From Orientallactaga sibirica (lineage: Eukaryota; Chordata; Mammalia; Rodentia; Dipodidae): a DNA stretch of 64,000 nt. The DNA is taken from the NCBI GenBank assembly GCA_036365145.1, contig JAEOAD010000031.1, positions 6,606,001 to 6,670,000 of the forward strand, read 5' to 3'. The translations under genes were made by a program, and so were the position numbers. Positions 8,659 to 19,808 of this stretch are shown here, piece by piece. The notes below the pieces were generated by a model. That model did not search any database, was not told the origin of the DNA, and saw nothing but the letters and a program-made list of their open reading frames with translations. Position 1 is the first letter of the stretch. Every line of letters starts with the position of its first letter.

Positions 8659-10104
8659 AGCAGAAACAAGAGGTTCACGTGCATCACTGAGTGTAGAATG
8701 GGAGATTGGATGTGCCCAGCAATACGACAGACTTTTTCTGGCATCTGGTGCAAAATAAGGACCTTCTTAAAGGACCTGGGAGTAGACTTGCCCTAGCCCC
8801 CCAAGAGCCGAGAATCTTAACTCTGTGAATCACTGCTGCCTCCGCGGTCCCTTCCCCCATCTCAGCCAACTGAATTCCATGTAGACCCCGCCCAGTGCCA
8901 CCCATTCTCCCCGGTGACCCATCCCATCGATATGCAGGAGGGGTCTGGGCTGGCGCTGGATTAGCATAAGGCACCCCGGGAGGTGAAGGTCCACCCGGCA
9001 GTGTCTGTGTGCAGCTCTCTCCCTTTGTCTTAGCTCTGGGATCTGGGACCCGGCAGGACTGCCCAGGCGGCCTGACACTTGCGTCTGCCAGATGAAAGGG
9101 GGCAACATAAAGAGGCTGCCTGGGCCAGGCATGGGGGCGCTTTGTGTCCCTCCAGACGGAGTTACAGACGTTTGTGAAACGTCAATTACAGCTGAATAAA
9201 GACGTCTGCTTGGCCCAGACGTGCCTCCTTTCAGCTCGGGATGTGTTTCCAGGCCAGGCTGGGGATGCCTTTGGCAGCCTAATTTGTGAACTCGCGAAAG
9301 CGGCTCTGGCATTCATCAGGGATGGGAACCGGCAGGGCGGGGCAGAGAGCACCTCTGGGAAGGGTTCTGGAGTGTGGGGTGTAAACTGAGAGTCACATGA
9401 ATCCCTGTATCATCCAGCCTTCACCCCAGGCCACTGATGGGCCCAGTGTGGTTCTGTGCCACCTACAGCCAATGGACGAGGTTCTCTGGCCCTTTGTCTC
9501 CATTGGGCTAGTGTGATACGTTGAGGGGTCAGGCGTGAGACTCATATCACAGGGCTACCAGACGCTGAACGGGTTCTTTGACATCACAGAGCCATAAGCT
9601 AACCCTGGAATCACCCCTCTCTGGCTGTGTGAGCTGAACATGACAGTCAGCCTCTTGACCATGGATTACTTGCAGTCAAAACACTCCAGCCGTGCATGAT
9701 GGACGTGAAGTCCCAGGACATGATGAGCTGAGCTGCCTTTTCCTAAGCCTCCATCCCTCAAGTCCCCTGCCCCAGAAGACTCATCCCTAGAACATCTTGG
9801 GTGGCTAAGCCACTTCCTGAGGACCCGCCCCTGCCATCCTTCTTGGACAGTCATCCTACAGTCTGCCCAGCAGGACCAGGCCACTATCCCTGTGACCACC
9901 ATGTCATGCCCTAAGCTAAAGCCAGTGAGATACCTCATGAGGGTGAGGAGAAGGTGTTCCCAATAATGATCTTCGTGCTTCCCAGGCACCTGTCACGCTG
10001 CATGAGCTGTGTTCATGCACAAAGACCTCCACAGGCGCCCCTGAGTGCTGAGAGGAAAAGTCTCCCAGTCCATGGGACAGTGGTAACTGGGAGAGTGGGC
10101 AGAT
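8659..10104. other. Single-copy block with regulatory-like motifs
   Basis: Almost 1.5 kb without any young repeat. The part from about 8860 to 9330 is richer in CpG and short transcription-factor-like motifs than its surroundings (see the AGACG cluster). The minus-strand frame at 8830-9312 (160 aa) has no domain and overlaps frames on the other strand. I read the block as non-coding. Confidence 0.4.
9154..9222. promoter_or_regulatory. AGACG/CRE-like motif cluster with inverted repeat
   Basis: Contains a perfect inverted repeat GACGTTT-GTG-AAACGTC (9167-9183), the palindrome AGACGTCT near 9200-9207, and four AGACG copies within about 65 bp. ACGTC cores resemble CREB/ATF half-sites and AGAC resembles a SMAD box. 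That factor assignment is inference only. Confidence 0.4.
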
Positions 10105-10255
10105 TACAGCTCCGGGAGCCAGCCTGCCTAGGTGTAACCCTGCCTCTGTGACTTAGCAGCTGTGAGGCTTTACCAAGCCAATCCACTTCTCTGCGCCTCT
10201 GTTTCTGGATTTGCCAGCAATGGCGCAATAGCATCCTAGAACATAGCTCACTCAC
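10105..10255 (-). repeat. MIR (tRNA-derived ancient SINE)
   Basis: Shows the MIR order in reverse: AGCCAGCCTGCCTAGGTGTAA, CCCTGCCTCTGTGACTTAGC, then AGCTGTGAGGC and CTTCTCTGCGCCTCTGTTTC. Strongly diverged. Confidence 0.65.
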
Positions 10256-10812
10256 TGGGAGCTAGGAGATCACTCACTGGGAGACCAGTCCACAGTGACC
10301 TGTCTCCTGAGCTCACAAAGTTCCCAGCCAGGAATGGGGAGCCTGATTGCCTGCCTGGGATTAGGAACCTGAGAGGCTATAGGTTGGGGCCCCTCCTTCC
10401 CACCAGCCTTACCACTCATAGATAGATCCCTTTTCCTGACTGGTTGAGACATCTTTGACAGGTGGGATGCCCTAGGCAAGACCTGTGAACACATGTGTGC
10501 GCCTGGATATCTTGTGTACATGAAGTGCATCTTACATGTCTCCACAGGTGTGTGTAACTGCATGTGTGCATGTGCCACAATCATATGTGGAGGAGAAACT
10601 TGAACCTGCCTGACTCACTCAGATGGTCAAGACAAAGTCAAGTGTGCCCACAACTACTCTTGACTTTAGTGAGTCCTAACATGAGACAGGCTATGCATGA
10701 GAACAGTAAATCTAGGACATTCTTATGGAAGACAAGGGAACAGTAGGTTAGCTCACAATCAGCTAGAGACACTCACCCAGCCAGGCCACAACTGGTGCCA
10801 CCTGAAGATAGG
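10256..10812. other. Single-copy intergenic DNA
   Basis: Nothing recognised on either strand. A GTGTGT-rich patch near 10490-10580 is too degenerate to call a microsatellite. Confidence 0.45.
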
Positions 10813-10814
10813 TA

Positions 10815-10972
10815 CTTTTTTTTTTTTTTTGGTTTTCCGAGGTAGGGTCTCACTCTAGCTCCGGCTGACCTGGAATTCACTATGTAGTCTCAGGGTGGGC
10901 TCGAACTCATGGCAATCCTCCTACCTCTGCCTCCCGAGTGCTGGGATTAAAGGTGTGCGCCACCATGCCCCC
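10815..10972 (-). repeat. B1-type SINE
   Basis: Poly-T, GGTTTTCCGAGGTAGGGTCTC and the complete body. GTACTTTTT occurs on both sides. Confidence 0.94.
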
Positions 10973-11129
10973 CCTTTCAACATGTACTTTTTATGACAGT
11001 ATGTACTCTCTGGGATGGGTGTGTACAATCTGAGAGAATGAGGGACCATCTTCTGGGGGTGAGTGACATTTATAGGAACTTGTGTGTACCAGATCAATGT
11101 GTGAATTCTCACCAGCCCCTCTACTTTTT

Positions 11130-11176
11130 AGCCATGAAAATGCTAGGATTACAGTTGCGCACCACCATACTCAGCT
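11130..11176 (-). repeat. B1-type remnant
   Basis: TGCTAGGATTACAGTTGCGC followed by ACCACCATACTCAGCTC is the old minus-strand 5' end of a B1. The rest of the element is missing. Confidence 0.6.
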
Positions 11177-11199
11177 CAAACGTGATTGTCACTTGTCCT

Positions 11200-11530
11200 T
11201 TATTTATACGCAAAAGGTGATGTACTGTACTACCTCCTGATTTATTTTGTTTTGTTTTCTTTCTTCATGCCAAGTGTCATGGGACTACTTGACACTTTTT
11301 CCTGCAGAGCAGCGGGGGCTTCCTCTTCCTCTCACGTAACTACCTGCTCTGGCATTGACCCATCTCTCTTGAGGCTCCTTTACGTTGTTTGCAGTCTTTG
11401 GTTTTCACAAATATGACAGCAACAAATAGCCTTGCACACAAGTGTCAGTGAAAGTAGGATACATTCCCAGAGGGCTAGTTGGCCGCATTTGTAATCTTGC
11501 AAGATTATCCTGCTTGTGGCAATTGCCACT
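11200..11530 (+). mobile_element. Ancient LINE 3'-region fragment
   Basis: TCACAAATATGACAGCAACAA, GCCTTGCACACAAGTGTCAG, GGATACATTCCCAGAGGG and GCATTTGTAATCTTGCAAGA follow the order of a familiar ancient mammalian LINE 3' region. The same region is recognisable at 63.5-63.86 kb. It is well diverged; the subfamily is not resolved. Confidence 0.55.
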
Positions 11531-12105
11531 GCCCACCCACATCTATGGCTTGGACAGCCTTAACAAGGGTGATCACTGGCTGTTTTGTTCCATCGGAACC
11601 TACCAAGGATCAAAAAAGAACTCTCCCATGTTGGCTGCTCCTGTTTCCTGCCCTGGTCCAGGGCCCATGCTAATCCCTGTACACATGTTGCCTTTGACCA
11701 CAGTGCATGGGTCTTACAGGCTTCTGGCCTAGCACATCTGAGCAGGGGTCCACACAACCAACCATGTCCACTCATTCATGAGAGTCTGTCCTTCCCATTC
11801 TCTCCTGCCTTGAACTCTGCAACTGTTTCCAAGGAGGGATCCCTCCAACCCCCCCCCTGACCACACACACACAACCTATTCCTGGAAAATGTATCCTCAG
11901 AGTCTAAAGGAAGAGTTGTGTCTACTGTGAGTTGAAGTTCACTGAAGAAACCATATCTGTCCTGCTGTCTTGAAGAGCTTTTTGTACACTTGACAGGGAC
12001 ATGGTAATTGTGGAGAGCTGAAATGTTGCAGATGGAGAGGCAGAATTATCCTGAACTATCTTTAGTCCTTTTTAGTAGCCATTTGCTACCAACTTCTGTA
12101 TTTGA
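11531..12105. other. Single-copy intergenic DNA
   Basis: Contains a C-run near 11849 and an interrupted CA tract near 11863-11872. No exon or old repeat could be identified. Confidence 0.45.
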
Positions 12106-12109
12106 CTTA

Positions 12110-12246
12110 ACTTTATTTATTAATTAATTTATTTATTATTTGACAGAATTCCACTCTGTAGTTCAGACTGGCCTCAAACTTGATATAGCCTTCCTGCCTC
12201 CCACCTCTTAAGTGCTACAATTACAAGAACATACCACCAGTCTGGC
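12110..12246 (-). repeat. B1-type SINE, old
   Basis: A TTTATT-rich tail is followed by GACAGAATTCCACTCTGTAG and GTGCTACAATTACAAGAACA. Divergence is high compared with nearby B1 copies. Confidence 0.75.
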
Positions 12247-12282
12247 ACTTAACCTAATACTTTGTGTCTATTCGGTAAAACT

Positions 12283-12504
12283 TTTAAATTTATTTATTTA
12301 TTTTTTATTTGCAAGCAGAGAGAGCTAGAGAGAAGAGAAACAGACAGAGAGAATGGGTGCACCAGGGTCTCCGGCTACTGCAAACAAACTCCAGGTGCAT
12401 GTGTCACTTTGTGCATCTGGCTTTACATGGGTACTGGGGAATGGAACTCTGGTAATTAGGCTTTGCAGGCAAGTGCCTTAACCGCTGAGCCATCTCTCCA
12501 GTCC
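12283..12504 (-). repeat. B2-type SINE
   Basis: The tail reads TTTATTTGCAAGCAGAGAGAG, a variant also seen at 28.27 kb. The element ends CGCTGAGCCATCTCTCCAGTCC. Confidence 0.93.
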
Positions 12505-12604
12505 AAGTGAAAGTTTTGGAATGTATTTGCTGAACTAAACCGACCTCCAGCTTCCATCAACTTGGAAGCCAAGAGTGTTATCAGAAAGCATCAGAATCCA
12601 GGGT

Positions 12605-12749
12605 TGGGGAAGTAACTCTGTTGGTAGAGTGGTTGCCTAGCATGCAGGAAGCCCTGGTTTGATCCCCAGCACCACGTAAACCTGGTAGTGGTGGCAACAT
12701 ACTTGGGAGGGGGGAGCAGTGAAAGCAGGAGATCAGAATTTCTAGGTCA
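12605..12749 (+). repeat. B4-type SINE, left part (split)
   Basis: An ID-like half (GTTGGTAGAGTGGTTGCCTAG, then GGTTTGATCCCCAGCACC) passes into a B1-like half. The element is interrupted at 12750 by a B2-type insertion and resumes at 12999. Confidence 0.8.
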
Positions 12750-12998
12750 GGGCTGGAGAGATGGCTTAGTGGTTAAACACTTGCCTATGAAGCCTATGGA
12801 TCCCGGTTCGAGGCTCGATTCTCCAGGACCCACGTAAGCCAGATGCACAAGGGGGTGCATGCATCTGGAGTTCGTTTGCAGTGGCTGGAGGCCCTGGTGC
12901 ACCCATTCTCTCTCTCTCTCTACCTCTCTGTATCCTCTCTCAAATATATATATATATATATATATATCATATATATATATATATATACACATATATAT
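12750..12998 (+). repeat. B2-type SINE nested in a B4-type SINE
   Basis: A full copy with an expanded (AT)n tail (12944-12998). The exact 13-bp duplication AATTTCTAGGTCA lies at 12737-12749 and 12999-13011, which fixes the insertion point. Confidence 0.96.
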
Positions 12999-13070
12999 AA
13001 TTTCTAGGTCATCCTCAGCTACCTAGTGAGTTTGATCCACTCTGGGATACATGAGAATCTGTCTCCCAAA
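12999..13070 (+). repeat. B4-type SINE, right part
   Basis: Continues the B1-like half after the inserted element: CCTCAGCTACCTAGTGAGTTT to GAGAATCTGTCTCCC. Confidence 0.8.
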
Positions 13071-13124
13071 AGAAGAAGGAGGAGAAGAAGAAGAGGAGGA
13101 GGAGGAAGAAGGAGAAAGAAAAGG
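13071..13124. repeat. Purine (GAA/GGA) tract
   Basis: Uninterrupted purine-rich run of mixed AGA and GGA units grown from the A-rich tail of the B4-type element. Confidence 0.9.
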
Positions 13125-13274
13125 CTTCTGGATCCTCCACAAGGGGCTTCCCGCTCTGCTGTAACACGCCTATGTGATGTTCTCACCAATGTGTTTGATA
13201 AACACATTTGTTTATGATTTTCTTTTGTTCTGTGATTATAAATGTTCACACAGCCTCTTCCAAAATACAGTACG

Positions 13275-13436
13275 TGCAAGGCAAGGTGGTGCACACCTTT
13301 AATCCCAGCACTCACTTGGGAGGCAGTTAGGAAGGAACTGTGAGTTCGAAGACAGCCTGAGACTACATAGTGAATTCCAGGTCATTCTGGGCTATAGAGA
13401 GACCTTGCCTGTAAAAAAAAAAAAAAAAAAAAAAAA
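13275..13436 (+). repeat. B1-type SINE with poly-A tail
   Basis: GGCAAGGTGGTGCACACCTTT body with a small internal duplication (CACTCACTTGGG) and a tail of more than 20 A (13413-13436). A separate 28-base poly-T follows at 13460-13487. Confidence 0.92.
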
Positions 13437-13487
13437 TAGAGCATTTTTCCAAGGCGTGGTTTTTTTTTTTTTTTTTTTTTTTTTTTT

Positions 13488-15170
13488 GTCCCACAATAAA
13501 CTCTTTGATTCATTTTGGGGCAAGCTCCGTGCTTTGTGTTGCTACTTTCCAGATTTTTACTCACCCAGCAGATCCAGGAGCATCTGCTATGGGCCCAGCC
13601 CTCTGCCAAGTGCTGAAAAGACCATGTAAGATCTTGGCCACATCCCTTCATTCCCAGGCCCTAGTGTGCCCTGGAGTAAAATGAGGGGTATAGACAGACT
13701 CTGGTTCCTAAGTTTCCTGATAGCTCTTCCAAACTGCCACCCCCAAATCATGTAGAAGGGAGAGGTGCTTGCCCAGAAAGCCCTTCACAAGCTGGAGAAG
13801 AATTGCGTGCATGGGAGGTGTGCCCTTGACCTGCCAACGGCATGAGAGAGAAAAACAAGCGCAGGGTTCTGATCCTCCACGGCCTTGTTGAAGGTGCCGG
13901 TATGATTACGCATCTGTGTGAACTTGCACTCGCATTCTCGGCTTTGCGGAAGTGGGGCTCCTCCGTGTGGCTGTTGTGGAAATAGAATGAGGTCTGACTC
14001 AAGTACCATGTTCACGGGAAGCATTCAGAAGAGGTTGTCTGCTTCCATGGGAGATCCCAGGAGCCAGTTCTGGGCTGCCACCCTGGGGCAGGGGTCAGGC
14101 GTGGAGGCAGACTGGCCCGGTGCCCCCGGCCAGGCCGCTAGCGAGTCTGGCGCCGCCGCTGGGGAGCTGCGGCCCCTGCGTGCTCTCTCCTCGGCGTCTG
14201 GACAGGCCGGGAGGCGCGAGTGACAGCTGGGAAGGTTTAATTGCTCCTCGGTGGCTTGGGAGCACCTCCCTCCCTTGCCAGCGATCTGCATTTCAATGTG
14301 AAAAGAGTGGAAAGTAGGATGCTGCTCAAAGGGGTTACAATGATTAATCATTTAAAAAGCAAGATCTTAATTACAGGCCGCAATTTTTGCTATTTAAGGA
14401 GTCCATTAGTTGCCAGAAAGAAGAAAAAAAAAATTATCACAGGTTATTCTCCTCCGAAAGTAGAGTGGAGGGTGGGGGAGGGACAACTGGGGAGGGAATC
14501 AGCTGCTGCCGGATGGGGGTGGGGGGCAGGGGTCCCATCCGTGTGACAGGCCTGGCCAGGGGCAGGCCCTGTACTATGTGGCAGGAAGTGGAAAGCCCAG
14601 AGATCTGGCAATGGCCTTCTTGGTTGGAATTCCACCTGTGGGTGCCCCTGGAGGCCTCCTCAGATGAGTGGCTGAAGGCCGGCCCCTCCCCACACACACA
14701 CTGACCCCTGACTCCACCCTGCTCAGGATGCGGGGGGTTAATTGCCAGGCCCTCCCCTCTGACCCCTCTGTGGGTTTTAGTCTTGTCTGGTCTCTCAGCC
14801 CCTAGAGTATACAAAAGGGACTGGTGGGGACGACAGTGTTGGGCGTCAGATAAAAACCAGCAAGCTGCTTCAGCGGATTAATTTACCAAGCCTCAGGGGG
14901 CCAAAGGGTCAGAGAAGATCAAGGCCTCCTATAACCTCAGCAGCTTTGGTGTCAAGGGATCTGGCCCCTCTTCCTCACACCGGGCACACCTCTGTCCCGG
15001 CGGAGGACATTGATGCCCATCCCAAGAGGTTTGGCTCTGTATTCCATGTGGTTGACAGCACTTTTATCCCAGAAGACATGCCTGGCAACAAAGGGGACCT
15101 TGTATAGAACCAGGTGTGAGAATTCCAGAACCCTATGAAGGGCAATGCATCTGATGCTACAAGAATCATC
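13488..15170. other. Single-copy block, conserved-non-coding-like
   Basis: About 1.7 kb free of repeats. Contains a short GC-rich patch (14090-14225) and AT-rich homeodomain-type motifs: the palindrome TGATTAATCA near 14342, TCTTAATTACAGG near 14366, CTATTTAAGG near 14391 and TTAATTGCCAGG near 14738. Overlapping frames on both strands (for example 14025-14351 minus and 13918-14223 plus) carry no domain and follow the GC content. Confidence 0.4.
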
Positions 15171-15180
15171 AAAACTGTTT

Positions 15181-15494
15181 AGCCAGGCATGGTGGCGCAC
15201 GCCTTTAATCCCAGCACTCTGGAGGCAGAGGGTAGGAGAATCACTGTGAGTTTGAGGCCAGCCTGAGACTACAGATTGAGCTTTAAGTCAGCCTGGGCTA
15301 GAGTAAAACTCTACCTTGAACCCCACCCCCCAAAAATCCTATTTACCTGATCTTGGCGTGGTGGCCCACACCTTTAATCTCAGGAGGCTGATGCACGGGG
15401 ATCACTGTGAAGTTTCGGCCAGCCTGGGCTACAGAGTGAGTTCCAAGTCAGCCTGGAAGAAAATGAACCCCTGCTTCAAAAGAATCAAACAAAC
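15181..15494 (+). repeat. Two head-to-tail B1-type SINEs within one TSD
   Basis: The first unit is 15181-15335 and the second, with a deletion in its left half, is about 15352-15494. The direct repeat AAAACTGTTT occurs only outside the pair (15171-15180 and 15495-15504). This mirrors the arrangement at 0.66-0.99 kb. Confidence 0.85.
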
Positions 15495-15504
15495 AAAACT
15501 GTTT

Positions 15505-17405
15505 TCTAGGGTGAGTCAAAAGTGGAGTGTAAAACTAACCTTATTCCTATCATGCACTGAGTTTAAAGCAAGCCTGCAAATGAGTGGTGAAGTTTACCAG
15601 TCTACTTGAAGATTAAAAAAAGAAAAAAAAGGCTTATTCCTCATTTATCTGATACTGGGAGTAAAATTAATGGAATCACTCCTATAAACAGACATCCCTG
15701 CTAGACTGATTAAATGCCTCTGAGCATGTGTGTGTGCATGTGTGTTTCCATGAACCTCATCTGTTCCAACATGCAGGCCCCCAGAGGGCAGGCTGCTAAA
15801 TTGGATTCAGTGATAATCCTAGGGACTTGGGGGAGGGGAGTGGATGAGAGGGAAGAGACCCCCAGCCACAGATCAACAATATGGGTTTGAATTCAAAATA
15901 ACCAAACTGATTTCTTGGTGACTCTCTCCTTTGCCCTGTGTTTGCCATCTTCAGACCCACTCACCAATCCCCTGATTGAGGGGGGGGCAGTGTCTGTCCC
16001 TTTAATTGCCAGGTTCCTACCGCCTAGGGTGGGAGTTGCACAGACTCCCCCTCCCAATGCTGATTAATTGCAGGGTTAGGCACCCAGAACAGGCTGGACC
16101 ACATTATTTCTGCTGTTGGCTCTTTTCTCTGGTCCCTGCCTTGAAGCCATAGTAATCAGCAGCCTTTAGTTTGTCACTCTCTTGATACTCTTAGGCCAGG
16201 AAATGACGAATGTGATGGAAATAAGAACTTTATGATCTGGGTCACCCTCTCCCAGAGAAGGGGAAATAAGCAGAGGAATCCTGTGCACAGAAACTGGAGG
16301 ACTGGAGGATGGTGATGGGTCGGGCATCCGGAAGCTCCTGCTGGGCAGGTGACAGGCCACTGGGCATTTGATGGAGCAAGGCTCAGGTCCTCATAGCTGC
16401 AGCACCTCCACACATAGGTCCCAGGCAGAGGTCACAGACCCAGGTTTCCAGCCCCTCTGGGGACACCCGTGCCCTACCCGGCCTGCCTTTGAGACTGGCC
16501 AGATGGCCATACACAGGAAAGTGCTCAGACCTCAGAGACCCTCGTGTGTGTGTGTGTGTGGGGGGTGGTTCCCAGGCGCTGGTGTGTCCTCTCTCCTGAA
16601 AGTCCTGGGTCCCATCAGCTGCCCCACCGTCAGACAAGGCTTCTGTGAAAATTAGGAACGGGCGCCCCCTTGGGGTAGATTCAGTCCTCCCAGGTTCAGA
16701 TCAGGTAGGTATAGGCAGGATTTTAACTCACCTTCAACCTTAGCTCTAGTTACCCTATGGAGGGAGGTGCTGTCAGATCTTACCTTTGTCCCATTCTTCA
16801 TGAAGAACCCCCAAAACAGACAGGTTGTTACCTCACCCACAGTGACACTGATGCTGTCTGTTCCATGGTCCTCCCAGGGACTCCAGCCTAGTGACTTATA
16901 TCACGTAAGAAGTACTCTCAACAGGGGACCAAACCATCCCACAGCAACAGGCCACAGTGAGCAGTCACTGCCAGGCAGTCCAGCCCCAACTCATTGCCTG
17001 CCAAGGGTAACACACTAGGGGGCTATGACAGGCAGGCAATGTACACTCAGCGCTCCTACCCCATCCTCACTGACAAAATACTTCTCTCCTGCAACCTGGT
17101 TCCAGAAGCATTTGTGAGGAGCTAAGCGACTCCACCGTCTGTTCCTCCTTTCCACCTGCTATGCCAGTGCCACACACACCCGCTCCTCCGAAAGACCTTG
17201 GGATGCTGGCAAGGTGATGACAAGGTCTTGCCAAACACAGCAACATCCCTGAGCCCTGACACTAGCCTGAGTTTTCTTCATCTCACTCTCTCGACAGGAC
17301 CATTGGCAGTGGGGTGCTGCTCCTGGAGAGTGGGAATCTTCGTCACCAAGAGAACCCCACCAGTCTGCACCTTGTGACTAGTAGATGCTAAATGTTTGCC
17401 TTCTT
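15505..17405. other. Single-copy block, conserved-non-coding-like
   Basis: About 1.9 kb without young repeats. Notable motifs are CTTTAATTGCCAGG near 16000 and GCTGATTAATTGCAGGG near 16060. A short (GT)n occurs near 16543-16560. No coding exon is supported. Confidence 0.4.
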
Positions 17406-17410
17406 TCATT

Positions 17411-17412
17411 CC

Positions 17413-17457
<45 letters not shown>

Positions 17458-17603
17458 TGTTTCAAAATAGGGTCTCGCTCTAGCCCAGGCTGACCTGGGA
17501 TTCACTATGTAGTCTCAGGGTGGCCTTGAACTCACAGCGATCCTCCTACCTCTGCCTCCCAAGTGAGTGCTGGGATTAAAGGCGTGCACCACCACACCTG
17601 GCT
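17411..17603 (-). repeat. B1-type SINE with (TTTA)n
   Basis: About ten TTTA units (17416-17457), then TTTCAAAATAGGGTCTCGC and the remainder of the body to ACCACACCTGGCT. Confidence 0.94.
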
Positions 17604-17736
17604 CGTCCTGATCTTTAAACTTCCACAGATATTTATGGAGCAGGGTGCCAGTCACTCTTCAGGCACTTTGGCTGCATTAGTGATCCATATGGATATCCTG
17701 TCCTCATAGATCATGTGTTCTCATTGGACAGAAAGG

Positions 17737-17890
17737 GCTGGGCATGGTGGCTCATGTCTATAATCCTAGCACTTGGGAAGCCACAGTAGGAGGATTGCCC
17801 TGAGTTCAAAGCCAGCCTTGGCTTCAGAGTGAATTTCAGGTCGGCCTGGGCTAAAGTGAGATCCTGCCTCGAAAAAAAAAAAATTAAAAA
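17737..17890 (+). repeat. B1-type SINE
   Basis: GGGCATGGTGGCTCATGTC head, a complete but mutated body and an oligo-A tail. Confidence 0.92.
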
Positions 17891-17953
17891 GTATGAACAG
17901 TGGACTGCCTTCACAACTGGCTTCAGGTCGTTGCTACAAATGTCACCCTCTTT

Positions 17954-18150
17954 TTAAAAATTATTTTTATTTATTTATTAGAAAGCGAGACAGACAGAAT
18001 GGCGGCACCAAGGCCTTCAGCTGCTGCAAAGGAATTCCAGGCACATGCGCTACCTTGTGCATCTGGCTTATGTGGGTCCTGGGGAATTGACTCTGGGTCC
18101 TTCAGCTTCGCAGGCAAGCATTGTCGTAAGAGCTAAGCTCTCTCCAGCCC
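17954..18150 (-). repeat. B2-type SINE
   Basis: An A/T-rich tail, a short GAGACAGACAG instead of the usual long GA tract, and the end GCTAAGCTCTCTCCAGCCC. Confidence 0.92.
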
Positions 18151-18164
18151 TCCCTTTTTATTCC

Positions 18165-18283
18165 CCCCTGAGACAGATCTTTTGTATATCAGGCTGGCCT
18201 GGAACTCACTATGCAGCCAAAGATGACCTTGAGGTTCTGATCCTCCTGCCTCCAAGTGCTGGGTTTATGCTTGCCATTCCCTG
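18165..18283 (-). repeat. B1-type SINE, old
   Basis: CTGAGACAGATCTTTTGTAT, then GGCTGGCCTGGAACTCACTAT and CAAGTGCTGGGTTTATGC. It is truncated and diverged, and sits beside the B2-type element. Confidence 0.75.
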
Positions 18284-18285
18284 CC

Positions 18286-19605
18286 CTCTTTCCTGTGGAC
18301 TGGCTAAGCATCTAGGCTTATGGCCGAAAACTGGTGAGTCTTGAATTCCACTTTGGAGCTGGGCAACCTTGAGAAGGCCACCTGGCTTCTTTTGTCCTTG
18401 GCTGTTTGCAAGGAGGGTAGTAATGGGAAGACCTCCCAGAGCTGCAATTTGGGCCAGGGCTTGCACACTAGTGAGGGTATGGGAAGAGGAAGAGGAGGAG
18501 GGGGAGGAAGAGGAAGAGGAAGTAAAGGCCTTTGGTCTCCCTCCTTCTCTGGCACTCTCCCCCACACGGAGAGAGTGCCCTTTCTCATGCCAAATACAAG
18601 TTCCCTCAGCATGCCCTCTGGCCACTCCCAGCCTTGCCTCCTTTTCTCTTTGCTGGCTATGCACCTTCAGTCACCACCCCAATCCATCAGGGCATCAGCT
18701 CCAAAAATGCTCCCCAGTATCTTCTAAAACTTCCTAGTGCTAAGCCTGGGAACTGCTCCCTGTGTGTCCAGGGATGGGCGCCAGAAGAACCGTAAGCCTG
18801 TGGCCTGTGTGAATGGCCAGGCACAGTGGGGGGTGGGAGGGATGTTGCTAGATGAATAGATCTTGGGCTCCGAGGGAGACAGTGTAGGTCCCCAGCTGCC
18901 TAGGAGGGGGCAGGAGGCTGTGGTCCAGGAGCCTGGGAAACCCTCTCCCAGCCAGGCCACAGGCAAGGGTGGGAAGTCAGGGCCTGAGGGGGCTTTGTAC
19001 CCTGCACAATTGCAGCCGCTCTTCTGGATAAAGGGGGCGAACAAAGGGCCCTTCGGAAGTGGCCACACTGCTCAGCACCAGGGGAGGCCCCAGGAAGCCA
19101 GAGCTCCCTGGCCGCCCACCCAGGCATCCTCCCAACATCCCCCCACTACCCTATCCCAGGGGGCCAGCTGGGCCTCAGCCACCCGCAGCCTGGGCAGCTG
19201 GGCCCAGAGTTAATGAAAGCTGAAGGAACACCCACTTCTGAGCAGTGGCCAGAGGAATACCAGAAGAGCCCCAGCTCAGGGTGGGAGAGATACTGCTTTC
19301 TCATTCTCCAAGACAGCAGCAGGACTGGAGACCTGACACAGTGGGCTCAAAGGCCTTTGGGCTGGAGTGAAGCCTCTTTTACTCCCCCCATCCTCCCCAC
19401 CCACCCAAAGGAACCACTGATTGGCAAACAGCATCACAGGCCAGGGAGCACCCCTCTGACATGTATCCAAGGATCCACCTCTTTAGTCCGCTGGCTAGCC
19501 AAGTAACTAACTTAACCTTAAGGGTGTGGGAATATGGAGGACACCCTAAAGTGCCCCAACGTGCAGTCAACTCTGCAGGCTCTGTGAATTCAGCCAGCTC
19601 CATCT
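18286..19605. other. Single-copy GC-moderate block
   Basis: About 1.3 kb free of young repeats, with a GAA/GGA purine tract at about 18484-18526 that explains the glutamate-rich frames reading through it. No splice-flanked exon or domain was recognised. Confidence 0.4.
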
Positions 19606-19607
19606 CC

Positions 19608-19690
19608 CCATGGAAGGCTGAGGTGGAAGGGTTACTTGATCCCTTGGGTCAAGACCAGCCTGGGCAATACAGCAAGACTCTCTGAAGCAA
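19608..19690 (+). repeat. B1/7SL-like fragment, old
   Basis: GAAGGCTGAGGTGGAAGGG, then CAAGACCAGCCTGGGCAATA and CAGCAAGACTCTC is the right part of an old 7SL-derived SINE without its 5' head. Confidence 0.65.
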
Positions 19691-19808
19691 AATAAGTTTG
19701 TGAGACGAGTATGCATGGAATGAGAGGAAGATGAGCCACTGGCACAGGTCACCTGCTGTCTCAGCGGTTAAGACACTTCTTGAGCGTTATTTGAATGTAG
19801 AACAATCA

